DNA of 64,000 nucleotides from Rubripirellula amarantea (GTDB lineage: Bacteria > Planctomycetota > Planctomycetia > Pirellulales > Pirellulaceae): assembly GCF_007859865.1 (NCBI RefSeq), contig NZ_SJPI01000002.1, positions 1,722,725-1,786,724 on the forward strand, written 5' to 3'. The notes beneath the pieces were generated by a model that saw only the letters and a list, made by a program, of their open reading frames with translations, ran no database searches and had not been told where the DNA came from. Positions 45,423 to 54,491 of the stretch are shown piece by piece (the first letter of the stretch is position 1; each line of letters begins with the position of its first letter). The position numbers were made by a program, and so were the translations under genes.

Positions 45423-46847
45423 TTAGTGGGCCGCGTGAGTGGTGCCGTCGGCGTGAACATGCACACCGGGTTCTTGTCCGCTGGCCGACTGTGACTTCAG
45501 CACTCGATTGAGCGAGGCGGCTGAGTTTTGCGCTAGGTAGGCTCCGGCTGTGATATTGCCATCGTTGGCGATCACAACCGAGCGTCGATCCTCGTGCACA
45601 ACATGAACGGGAATCTGCTTGAATAGATCGCCGTTTTGCCGGAACACGTATGCCTAAGGTCCCTCTCGCACGACCGCCTCGGCGGGCAGCACGAACACGT
45701 CGTCAAACTTTTCCACCGGGACATGGATACGAGCACGTTGACCCGGGCGAAAACGCCAAACAAGGAATACCTGGCCTTTGTCGCCGTAGGATCGCGATTG
45801 GTTTGTCAGCGGAACAAAGAAGTCAAACGTCCGGCTGTTCTTGTCAATCGAGTTCGATAGATGACGAACGTTAAACGTCTGCTTTAGTTCAGGCCAACTG
45901 CCTGTTGCATCCTCGGCGAATTCAATTTCGATGGGACGTTTTTCTTGGGCGGCTTGTTCCAAAAACGTCGCCTCTCGCTTGAAGGCGTGACCGACGACGT
46001 ACAGCATCTGGTGGTTCGATAAATTCGCAAGCAACTGGCCCGCTTGAACCTGTTGCCCAAGTTCAACAGCCAACTCTTGAACCTCGTACGCGATCGGTTG
46101 GTCCTGTGCCAATTCGTTGACAAAATTGACCTGCTGAATCGCCTGAGGTGCCGGACGACTTGCGAACGCGTCGAAATCTCGCACGGGCGGAGCGACGACC
46201 TCGACGGTTGAAACGAACGTCCCGGATTCAATCTGTTGCACTTGCCCAGGCGTCAAACCTCGTGTCAACAACTCCTGGCGAGAGGCTTGGATCAACGTGT
46301 TTTGGCGACTAATTTCGCTCTGCAACTCGATCATCTTGGAACGCGAAACCGCACCTGTGTTGACCGCTCCAGACAACCGGTCGATCTCGGCTTGAACGAT
46401 TGCGGTTTCCTGCCGAGCCTTAAACAACTGAGTCTGTGTGGCTTGCAAGTACTCGCTGAACAGACGCAGCGAGAACAGAGGCTCGCCTGGTCGCATCGTG
46501 TCGCCGGGGAACGCGTGAATCGCAGTCACCACGCCGACAGCGGGCGACGTGACGCCACGATCGGACAGCCCCGGACGGTCGTCGACTTCTCCAGGAATCA
46601 CGACGGTCCGCCAGTACGATTGGGGCCGCGCGGCCTTGGCTACCAGCGACAGATTCTTTCGAGCCTGTTCGCTGATTTCGAGGATGGTTTGCTTTTCGGC
46701 GGACTCTCCCGCCGCATCTTCTTTCGACGCGGCGGTCGTTTCCTGCTGCGGAAACAACTGCTTGCGGAACGTCCACCCCGCAAACAATACGGCGACCACA
46801 ATCGCTGGACCCACCAGCGATTTGGCAATCGAAACCAAACGATTCAT
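45423..46847 (-). pseudogene. RND membrane-fusion protein (unit 3) interrupted by an in-frame TAG
   Basis: CzcB-type adaptor whose frame is continuous except for one TAG at 45656-45654. Before it are 397 residues: N-terminal anchor (LVGPAIVVAVLFAGWTF), barrel-sandwich half (AVGVVTAIHAFPGDTM), alpha-hairpin and beta-barrel to FVLPAEAVVREGP. After the TAG the same frame continues AYVFRQNGDLFKQIPVHVV to the natural end with HVHADGTTHAAH. The missing codon is the one normally before YVF, so a CAG or similar sense codon probably became TAG. Without the last 76 residues the membrane-proximal domain is lost. Amber readthrough, reinitiation at the following GTG or a sequence error are alternatives. 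Confidence 0.85.
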
Positions 46848-47012
46848 CTAAACATTCCCTATAGAGAAAACCACGCAACGACTTGGGCGCAGCACCGAAA
46901 CAAGCGCGCAGGCGCAAGCAATGGAGGAGCCTCAAATTGAAATTCACATTGAGAAGATCACCGATGCAGAAACACAGCGTCTAGAACGCCGAGAATCGGT
47001 GACGCGTTTCCG

Positions 47013-47465
47013 CTACAGCCGTAGAGAGGCCGTCAGAAGGTAGATTGGCAAGCCGCCATAACGCCGCGCAGAAACGTTCCTGGGGGAACTCATCGGCACA
47101 TGGGGACGAGCGGATTCAATCGAGAGGCAAGCATCAACGCTAACAGCATCGGTGCTCGGAGCAGCGGCACTTCGCCCAACGGCGATGCTCGCAGATGCTA
47201 GATAGACCGCATCCGAATCATGCTGATGGGGAAGCGACAAAGCAAAACCAGTTGCCGAGCAAGCAAGATCATCGACTCCTGTTTCATCATGGTCATGATG
47301 ATGGTCACCATCGTCGTGATGAGAATGCCCACCGCCGAGATGCACATGAGGCCGATTTGCATGGTCGCTCGGTGTACCTATGCCGCTGCCCAAGTGCGAA
47401 TGAGGCAGAGATTGCCCCAACACAAACAGCGGTATCAGCAGGAGGGAAAGAATGCGAGCTAGCAA
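47013..47465 (-). CDS. His-rich exported protein upstream of unit 3
   Basis: No family recognised. The frame is open from 47546, but the signal peptide (ARILSLLLIPLFVLGQS) begins best at a TTG at 47465, preceded by GAGAAC; the exact start is uncertain. After the signal come HSHLGSGIG, then RPHVHLGGGHSHHDDGDHHH and DHDETG. The Cys-poor C-terminal part ends LPIYLLTASLRL. It precedes the membrane-fusion gene of unit 3 by 165 nt, the same place held by 6308-6862 and 23688-24230 in units 1 and 2. A metal-binding periplasmic protein is inferred. Confidence 0.62.
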   Translation of the reverse strand: MLARILSLLLIPLFVLGQSLPHSHLGSGIGTPSDHANRPHVHLGGGHSHHDDGDHHHDHDETGVDDLACSATGFALSLPHQHDSDAVYLASASIAVGRSAAAPSTDAVSVDACLSIESARPHVPMSSPRNVSARRYGGLPIYLLTASLRL

Positions 47466-47564
47466 AGTGTTCTCATAGAAGGTTGAACCCGTGGCGAATG
47501 ATACGGATGCAGGGTATCGCCTGTCAAGTTCACACGCTCCGCACATTGCGATGCCATGACACTC

Positions 47565-48152
47565 CTATGTGTTCTGCTGTAGTGCGGAGAACCAATCGAA
47601 AACATGATCATGCCCCTCCATTCCGACTACGGAGTGTCGCGCCGGTAAGCTCCCGAGGCCCGCGTGTCGAAACCGTTTGCGGATGCCATTATTCTCCAAC
47701 GGATCGGCTGTCACATCGGCGTCCCAGCCAAGCATCAGATAGCCGCTGGGTTGTAGCGATCGGTGGCATGCGGCGACCATTTCGCGGACGCTTTTGGGTG
47801 TGTCGACGCCAAACCCCAACAGACCGTTGATGTGAATCATGTCGAAACGCACTCCGCGAAAGACTTGATCGACCTGGCACATATTTTCCGTGCGGTGCAG
47901 TTGTCCGTTGCCGAAGCGTGCTGCCGCTGGATCAAAGTCAATTGTCCAAACCGCTGTCATCTCTCGGTCGAAGATTTCGTGATATCGGCGAGTGTAGCGT
48001 CGTGTGCCGGCCAACAATACGTTGGCAGGTTTCATTCTCGCCATTGCCGGTAACATCACTTGGCGAAGGTAAACACGATCGGGCAGCGACTGAACTTGCC
48101 AGTTGAATTTGATCGCGGAGACGACGGACTTGGTTTTAGTAATGAATGGCAT
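47565..48152 (-). CDS. SAM-dependent methyltransferase-like protein
   Basis: A 195-residue cytoplasmic protein with a Rossmann-like methyltransferase pattern: glycine-loop region VLLAGTRRYT, acidic strand end VWTIDFDPAA, then FDMIHINGLLGFG and a late strand SLQPSGYLMLGWD. The glycine loop is degenerate (one Gly), so activity and substrate are uncertain. It starts nine nt after the stop of RND pump 4 on the same strand and is the last gene of that unit, an unusual partner for a metal pump. Confidence 0.7.
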   Translation of the reverse strand: MPFITKTKSVVSAIKFNWQVQSLPDRVYLRQVMLPAMARMKPANVLLAGTRRYTRRYHEIFDREMTAVWTIDFDPAAARFGNGQLHRTENMCQVDQVFRGVRFDMIHINGLLGFGVDTPKSVREMVAACHRSLQPSGYLMLGWDADVTADPLENNGIRKRFRHAGLGSLPARHSVVGMEGHDHVFDWFSALQQNT

Positions 48153-48161
48153 GGTGTTTAT

Positions 48162-51100
48162 CTAAGCGTCTTTCACGAACCGCTCGTCTTTGATTCCGAG
48201 TCGCAGCTTCCATTCCATCGCACTGCAATACAGCACTGGCACGACCAGCATGGTCATGATCTCGATCGTCATGCCGCCAAAGCTGGGGATCGCCATCGGA
48301 ACCATGATGTCGCTGCCACGACCCGTGGAGGTGAGGATCGGGATCAATGCGAGCAGCGTGGTTGCCGTTGTCATCAAGCACGGACGAACGCGTCTCATGC
48401 CGGCGGTGCTCGTGGCTTCGCGTGCGTGCTTGGCGTTCTCGATGTGGTCCTTGCGAAAGCTCTCGTCCAAGTACGATGCGATCATCACGCCGTCGTCGCT
48501 GGCGATGCCGAACAGAGCAAGGAACCCGACCCAGACCGCGACGCTGAGGTTGATTGTCTTGACCTGAAACAGTTCTCGCATGTTGGTGCCGAGCAAACTG
48601 AAGTCGAGGAACCAGTCGGTGCCGTACAACCACAGCATGATGAAGCCACCGGCCCATGCGATCAGGATGCCGCTAAAAACCAACGAGGTCGTGATGGCCG
48701 ATTTGAATTGCAGGTACAGAATCAGAAAGATGATCCCGAGGGCTAGCGGCAACACGATCGACAATGTCTTTTGCGATCGGATTTGGTTTTCGTAGTTGCC
48801 CGCGAACGTGTACGTTACGCCGGCGGGGAGCGTGAACTCGCCCGAGTCGATCTTGGATTGCAGGAACGCTTGGGCGTCTTCGACGACATCAACTTCGGCC
48901 TCTCCGGGTAGCTTGTCGAACAGCACGTAACCCAGCAGGAATGTGTCCTCACTCTTGATGACCTGTGGTCCGCGGGTGTAACGGATGTCGGCTAGTTGCC
49001 CGAGCGGAATCTGTGGTCCCATCGGCGTTGGGACCAGAATACGGTCGAGCGATTCCAGGTCGTCTCGCAACTCGCGAGCGTATCGCACTCGAACGGGGAA
49101 TCGTTCGCGGCCTTCAACGGTCGTCGTGATTTGTCGGCCGCCGATAGCGACTTCGATCACGTCCTGAACGCTGCGAATGTGCAGCCCGTATCGTTTGATC
49201 GCATCACGGTCGATGTCGATTTCTAAGTACGGCTTTCCAACGATGCGATCGGCGATCACTGCGGATGCTTGGACGGTTGGTACCTGTTTCAGCAGCGATT
49301 CCAATTCCAATGCGACCCGCTCAATCGTTTCCAAGTCTGGTCCTTTGACCTTCATCCCCATCGGTGCCCGCATCCCGCTTTGCAGCATCACGATCCGAGC
49401 CGCGATCGGTTGCAGTTTCGGGGCGGAAGTGGTGCCAGGGATATCGGCCGCCGCCGTGATCTCCTGCCAGATGTCGTCGGGCGATTGGATTTCGTCGCGC
49501 CATTGTCGGAACGGACGGCCGTTGGAATCGGGAATCAGCTTTCCCGATTCATCACGGACAAACTCGCCGGCTTCCTCGTCATAGCGGAAGTTCAGCCGAT
49601 GGCCGTCTTCGTCCGATTTATATTCGGACTTGTAGGTGATGTAGGTCTCGATCATCGACACCGGAGCGGGATCGAGCGGCGTGTCGGCGCGGCCGATCTT
49701 GCCCACCACCGATTCGACCTCGGGGATCGAAACAAGCAATTGATTCTGCAACTGCAACACATCCATCGCTTCGCCGATCGAAGCGTGCGGCATCGTTGTT
49801 GGCATGTAGAGGAACGAGCCTTCATCGAGCGGCGGCATGAACTCTTTGCCTAGTCCCGGCAGGATGTTCGTTGCCGCTTGCCATGGTCGCGAATTTCTGA
49901 CGGATGTTTCGGAAATGCCAATCAGCGATAGCGTCTTGGGTACGACGCCGAACACTTTGTCGAACCCGAGCCACGCGGATCCACCGAAAAGCAAGATCGC
50001 TGTTGGCAGCGTCAAGAACGCGAGCTTGTGATTCAAACACCAGCGTAGGATCGGTTCGTACAGAAGCCGTTGGAACAGCGTGAAGAATCCGAGAATGCCG
50101 CCAATCAAGCCGCCCACAAAAAGCAGGTTCAGTAACAATCCTTTCTGCGGACCAAGTGGCAACCACTCCTGCGTCAGCAGCACACCCACGACCAACGCGG
50201 CAACGGCACTGGCCCCGTAAGGTCCATATCGCTGGAACCGTTCGGGGATGCGTTCTTCCCACAACTTGTATGCGGACAATCCGATCAAGATCGCTCCGAC
50301 CCACCATGTCAGCATCATCGACGCGGCGATGCCCAGGATCAGCAAGGCAAACCAAGCTCCCCGGCGCAGGCTTTTCGATTCGATTCGGCCGCCCATCAAG
50401 ATATGAGCCGCCGGCGGAATGATGGTCAACGCGACAATCACTGACGCTGCCAAAGCGAATGTCTTGGTGAACGCCAACGGCCGAAACAGTTTCCCTTCCG
50501 CACCAATCATCGTGAAAACGGGCAGGAAGCTGACAACGGTCGTCGTCACGGCTGTCAGTACCGCACCGGCGACTTCGTGAGCCGCTTTGAAAATCACCGT
50601 CAGCTTGTCATCTTCTGGCGCAGCCTCATCCAAGTATTTGAGAATGTTCTCCGTGAGGATGATCCCCATGTCGACCATCGTGCCGATCGCGATCGCGATA
50701 CCCGACAGTGCAACGATGTTGGCATCGACCCCAAAAGTTTTCATCGCGATGAAGCACATCAGCACGGCGAGCGGCAGCAGCGCACTGATCAGAAACGAAC
50801 TACGTAAGTGAACAACCATCACCAAGATTACGATGATGGTGACCAAGATTTCTTCGACGAGTGCCGTGTTCAGCGTTCCAAGCGTTTCGTAGATCAATCC
50901 GGTGCGATCGTAGAACGGCACGACAGCAACTTGGCTGGTTGTGAGCCACGCGGGCCATTTGTCCTGCGACATGCCGCGAAGATGCTTCACCCAAGCGTCG
51001 CTGCTGGTCGTTGCTCCGGTGATGGATTCAAGACCGTTGCGATCCGCGTACAGGTCAACTTCGTCAGCGGTCGTTTTCTGGTAGTCGACCAACACCTTCG

Positions 51101-52139
51101 TCGGCAGGCCGGGCGATACCTCTTGGATTCGTTGTTTGATGTTCTTAATTGCCGCCAGCGGGTTGTATCCGTAACGCACAACCGCGACACCGCCGACGGC
51201 TTCCGCGCCGGCCTTGTCCAACGCACCACGCCGAAGTGCCGGCCCGAGCGATACGTTGGCCACGTCGGCGACCGTGATCGGAACGTTGTCCGTTACCTTC
51301 ACGACCGTCTTTTCGATGTCTTCGATATTCTCGATGAAGCCAAGACCACGGATCACGTATTCAGCCTTGTTTAGCTCGATCGTTCGAGCACCCACGTCCA
51401 CATTCGTCATGCGAATCGACTCGAACACGCCTGCCAACGTCACGCCGGCGGCCCGCATCGCGTCGGGATCGACGTCGATTTGGTACTCCTGAACGAAGCC
51501 GCCAATCGACGCCACTTCGCTGATGCCTTCAGCCGACGTCAACGAATAGCGAACGTAGTAATCCTGGATCGTTCGCAACTCACGCAAATCCCAACCACCC
51601 GTCGCGTTGCCATCGGGGTCACGGCCTTCGAGCGTGTAGAGATAGATCTGTCCAAGCGCCGTCGCGTCCGGTCCCAGCGTGGGTTGCACACTGTCAGGCA
51701 GCGTACCGGCTGGCAGACTGTTCAGCTTTTCAAGCACACGCGTTCGCGACCAATAGAAGTCAGCGTCTTCGCCAAAGATGATGTAGATCGACGAGAAGCC
51801 AAACATCGAATAGCTGCGAATCGTTTTGACTTCGGGAATGCCCAGCAGCGCGACCGTCAACGGATAGCCGATCTGATCCTCCACGTCTTGCGGGCTGCGA
51901 CCCATCCACTGCGTGAACACAATCTGCTGGTTCTCGCCGATGTCGGGGATCGCATCGACGGGAACGGGATCGCGGGGAAGATCGCCAACGCTCCAATCGA
52001 ACGGAGCGACCATGACGCCCCAAGTCAGCGTCGCGAGGACCAACAGCAACACAACCAGCTTGTTGGTTAGGCAGAACCAAATCAGCCGACCAAGGATGGA
52101 GCGTTTAGCAGTTTCAATTGAATCATCGTTGTTAATCAT
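48162..52139 (-). CDS. cusA: Heavy-metal RND efflux pump, CusA-like, enlarged (unit 4)
   Basis: HME-RND pump of 1325 residues, about 280 longer than E. coli CusA. The N-terminus reads VPVDAIPDIGENQQIV and TM helix 4 AIAIGTMVDMGIILTEN (D490), both CusA-like. APVSMIETYITYKS corresponds to the Met-bearing periplasmic segment. Two insertions stand out: a periplasmic one at about 355-402 (DLYADRNGLESITGATTS, then a Trp-rich part) and a hydrophobic block at about 585-690 adding several TM helices (FALLILGIAASMMLTWWVGA, GLLLNLLFVGGLIGGILG). It follows its membrane-fusion gene by 15 nt and precedes the methyltransferase gene. Cu(I)/Ag(I) is the likely substrate, by motif. Confidence 0.92.
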   Translation of the reverse strand: MINNDDSIETAKRSILGRLIWFCLTNKLVVLLLVLATLTWGVMVAPFDWSVGDLPRDPVPVDAIPDIGENQQIVFTQWMGRSPQDVEDQIGYPLTVALLGIPEVKTIRSYSMFGFSSIYIIFGEDADFYWSRTRVLEKLNSLPAGTLPDSVQPTLGPDATALGQIYLYTLEGRDPDGNATGGWDLRELRTIQDYYVRYSLTSAEGISEVASIGGFVQEYQIDVDPDAMRAAGVTLAGVFESIRMTNVDVGARTIELNKAEYVIRGLGFIENIEDIEKTVVKVTDNVPITVADVANVSLGPALRRGALDKAGAEAVGGVAVVRYGYNPLAAIKNIKQRIQEVSPGLPTKVLVDYQKTTADEVDLYADRNGLESITGATTSSDAWVKHLRGMSQDKWPAWLTTSQVAVVPFYDRTGLIYETLGTLNTALVEEILVTIIVILVMVVHLRSSFLISALLPLAVLMCFIAMKTFGVDANIVALSGIAIAIGTMVDMGIILTENILKYLDEAAPEDDKLTVIFKAAHEVAGAVLTAVTTTVVSFLPVFTMIGAEGKLFRPLAFTKTFALAASVIVALTIIPPAAHILMGGRIESKSLRRGAWFALLILGIAASMMLTWWVGAILIGLSAYKLWEERIPERFQRYGPYGASAVAALVVGVLLTQEWLPLGPQKGLLLNLLFVGGLIGGILGFFTLFQRLLYEPILRWCLNHKLAFLTLPTAILLFGGSAWLGFDKVFGVVPKTLSLIGISETSVRNSRPWQAATNILPGLGKEFMPPLDEGSFLYMPTTMPHASIGEAMDVLQLQNQLLVSIPEVESVVGKIGRADTPLDPAPVSMIETYITYKSEYKSDEDGHRLNFRYDEEAGEFVRDESGKLIPDSNGRPFRQWRDEIQSPDDIWQEITAAADIPGTTSAPKLQPIAARIVMLQSGMRAPMGMKVKGPDLETIERVALELESLLKQVPTVQASAVIADRIVGKPYLEIDIDRDAIKRYGLHIRSVQDVIEVAIGGRQITTTVEGRERFPVRVRYARELRDDLESLDRILVPTPMGPQIPLGQLADIRYTRGPQVIKSEDTFLLGYVLFDKLPGEAEVDVVEDAQAFLQSKIDSGEFTLPAGVTYTFAGNYENQIRSQKTLSIVLPLALGIIFLILYLQFKSAITTSLVFSGILIAWAGGFIMLWLYGTDWFLDFSLLGTNMRELFQVKTINLSVAVWVGFLALFGIASDDGVMIASYLDESFRKDHIENAKHAREATSTAGMRRVRPCLMTTATTLLALIPILTSTGRGSDIMVPMAIPSFGGMTIEIMTMLVVPVLYCSAMEWKLRLGIKDERFVKDA

Positions 52140-52154
52140 GTTGCGTTGCTTGGC

Positions 52155-54482
52155 CTACAGCTTTTCGACTTTGTCGGCACACTTCAGCATCGACGCGCCG
52201 TAGTACGGATTGCGAACCGCGTCGTCGGATTGAAGCCACGACGCACCGCGACCCTCAAAGGCCATCGGACAATGAAGCTCATAAAGTGTTTCGTCGGTCG
52301 GCAGTCCGAACATTCGCTCGAGACTCAACATCTGCTCGGACAGTAAAGCGAACCCGCTACGCAAAGCGGCGAGATCGTTCGCCTTCTGCAATCTTGCAAC
52401 GATCTCAGACAAGTCGCGTTTCTCTTTGATCCACACTTCGACCGCTTTGGCTTCGGAGACGATCGGCAGCAAGCCCGCCAATCGCTGATGCAACGGCTCA
52501 ACCGCTCGCTTCGCGGCTTCCAGATCGTCTGTCGCGAGTGCTTCACTAAGTTGCAAATAGGGAGCGACAAAACCACTGAGTTGCTCAGCGACTTCAGGCG
52601 GAGCATCCATGTTCGCCATCGCCGGCATCTGCATTTCGTCGTGTGACATCGGCAACGGGAACTGAGCCTTCATCTGATCAATGTGCTGCCGAGTTAACGC
52701 GAAGACCCGATCGGCTTCACGCATTGAATTGACCTCGCGGCCTTCAGTGACATCGTTACGCAATAGCATCGCGACCTCGGACCACTGCGGTCGCATTTGT
52801 GGGCCGATCAAGTACGCCGGCACTGCCTCGACAGCTTTACCGAGTTGGTCATAGCCTTCGCGAATCTCTGCGAGGTTCGCAGCTTCAACTTTTTCTTGAA
52901 TCGTTTTGTATTGCTCAACAATACCCTGCATCGCATCACGTACCGCTGGCACCAAGTTCATCGGACTCGCGTCCATCGTCACCCCTTGGTCTGCTTTTGG
53001 CATTTCCATGCCGCCGTGGTTGTGGCCTCCTCCGCCGCCACCTTGCGGTTTCATCATCGAGGGCTTCGCAGAAATCTGGAGCGCACTATCGAGTTTGAAG
53101 TTGCCATTGGTCACGACCAAGTCGCCTTCTTCGAGCCCCGACTTCACTAGGTAGAAGTCGCCGGCACGCGGACCGATCACAATCTCGCGACCTTCGTAAG
53201 TCGGCTTGTCCGCGTCGGGAATCTGGACGTACGCAATCGCTCGCGTTCCCGTCAGCAACACAGCCTTCACCGGCACGATCAATGGTTTTGCGGCACTCGT
53301 TGGCTCCGCTGTGACGTAGCCAAGCGATTCCGCTCGCACCAACGGCATGCCGCAAATGTCACAATCACCCGGTTGGTCTTTTATGATTTCCGGGTGCATC
53401 GGGCTGATCCACTTTCCTGCCAGCGAAGCGTTGAGAACTCGACCGCCCGCCGCGATGTCACTCTGCACGATTGCTCGCACGAACATTTCCGGTTTCAAGC
53501 GACCATCATCGTTCGGTACGTTGACTCGCACCTTCACCGTCCGAGTGTCTTCGTTTAGCACCGGGTCAATGAACGCGATTCGGCCGCGGAACAATTCGCC
53601 GGGATAAGCTTCTGTTGTGAACTCTACGTCCTGCCCGTACCGCAACCAAGCCAAGTCGGATTCGTAAGCATCCATCTGAACCCATAGGACCTTTAAGTCA
53701 GCGACGGTGTAGATGCGGTCGCCCGTTTGAACGCGGTCGCCTTCTTGCTTGTTCTTCGCAACCACGACACCGCCGACGGGCGAATAGATCGTGACCGTTT
53801 CGGAAGACTTGCCGCGTTGTTCGATGGTTTGAATCTGCTCCGTTGTCAAACCGAGCAAACGCAGCTTCTCGCGTGCGGACTCGGCAAGATCGAGCGGTTC
53901 GATGAAACGAGAAGAACTCTGCGGTCGATCACGCTTGGTAACCGCCAACAGTTCTTCTTGTGCGGTGTAGAGTGACTCGCTGTAGATTTGCACCATGTGA
54001 TCGCCTTTTTTGACTTCGACGCCGGTGAAGTCAACGAACATGCGTTCCAAGCGACCGGGAACCCACGCGGTGATGTGGGCGAGGCGAGTTTCGTCGTAGT
54101 CAACTTTGCCGACCATGCGAACTTCGGCCGTCACGTATTGCCGACGCACGGGACTCACTTGCACGTTCATCAGACTTTTGATTTCTGAACTGATCGAAAC
54201 GGTGCGAACTCCGTCGGCCGACTCCCTGACCGGCACCAAGTCCATTCCGCAGATCGGACACTTGCCGGGACCATCGCGACGTATCTGTGGGTGCATCGAA
54301 CAAGTCCAAATCGAAGGCTTGCTTCGCATTGCTTCCGAGTTCGCCGTAGCAGAAGTCGTGGAGACTTTCGGCTCATCCGAACTGCCGCTAAACCAAGATG
54401 CAACGAAGACACCCAGCAGCACAAACGCCACCGCTTGTGCAATCCAGAGTTTTCCGCGGTGTTGTTTGAAGAATTCGTTCAT
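52155..54482 (-). CDS. cusB: RND membrane-fusion protein with two heavy-metal-binding domains, CusB-like (unit 4)
   Basis: Periplasmic adaptor of 775 residues. One N-terminal TM anchor (LWIAQAVAFVLLGVFVASWF) is followed by metal-binding domain one, WTCSMHPQIRRDGPGKCP with CGMDLVPV, the barrel-sandwich and hairpin regions, and domain two, WISPMHPEIIKDQPGDC with CGMPLVRA. A Gly/His segment (GGGGGHNHGGMEMPK) and a long helical C-terminal extension (about 540-775, Met-rich early on) follow; its end, YGASMLKCADKVEKL, resembles the end of the unit 1 adaptor. The anti-sigma gene ends ten nt upstream and the pump gene starts 15 nt downstream, so the three form one operon. Confidence 0.93.
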   Translation of the reverse strand: MNEFFKQHRGKLWIAQAVAFVLLGVFVASWFSGSSDEPKVSTTSATANSEAMRSKPSIWTCSMHPQIRRDGPGKCPICGMDLVPVRESADGVRTVSISSEIKSLMNVQVSPVRRQYVTAEVRMVGKVDYDETRLAHITAWVPGRLERMFVDFTGVEVKKGDHMVQIYSESLYTAQEELLAVTKRDRPQSSSRFIEPLDLAESAREKLRLLGLTTEQIQTIEQRGKSSETVTIYSPVGGVVVAKNKQEGDRVQTGDRIYTVADLKVLWVQMDAYESDLAWLRYGQDVEFTTEAYPGELFRGRIAFIDPVLNEDTRTVKVRVNVPNDDGRLKPEMFVRAIVQSDIAAGGRVLNASLAGKWISPMHPEIIKDQPGDCDICGMPLVRAESLGYVTAEPTSAAKPLIVPVKAVLLTGTRAIAYVQIPDADKPTYEGREIVIGPRAGDFYLVKSGLEEGDLVVTNGNFKLDSALQISAKPSMMKPQGGGGGGHNHGGMEMPKADQGVTMDASPMNLVPAVRDAMQGIVEQYKTIQEKVEAANLAEIREGYDQLGKAVEAVPAYLIGPQMRPQWSEVAMLLRNDVTEGREVNSMREADRVFALTRQHIDQMKAQFPLPMSHDEMQMPAMANMDAPPEVAEQLSGFVAPYLQLSEALATDDLEAAKRAVEPLHQRLAGLLPIVSEAKAVEVWIKEKRDLSEIVARLQKANDLAALRSGFALLSEQMLSLERMFGLPTDETLYELHCPMAFEGRGASWLQSDDAVRNPYYGASMLKCADKVEKL

Positions 54483-54491
54483 GAGTTTGCT

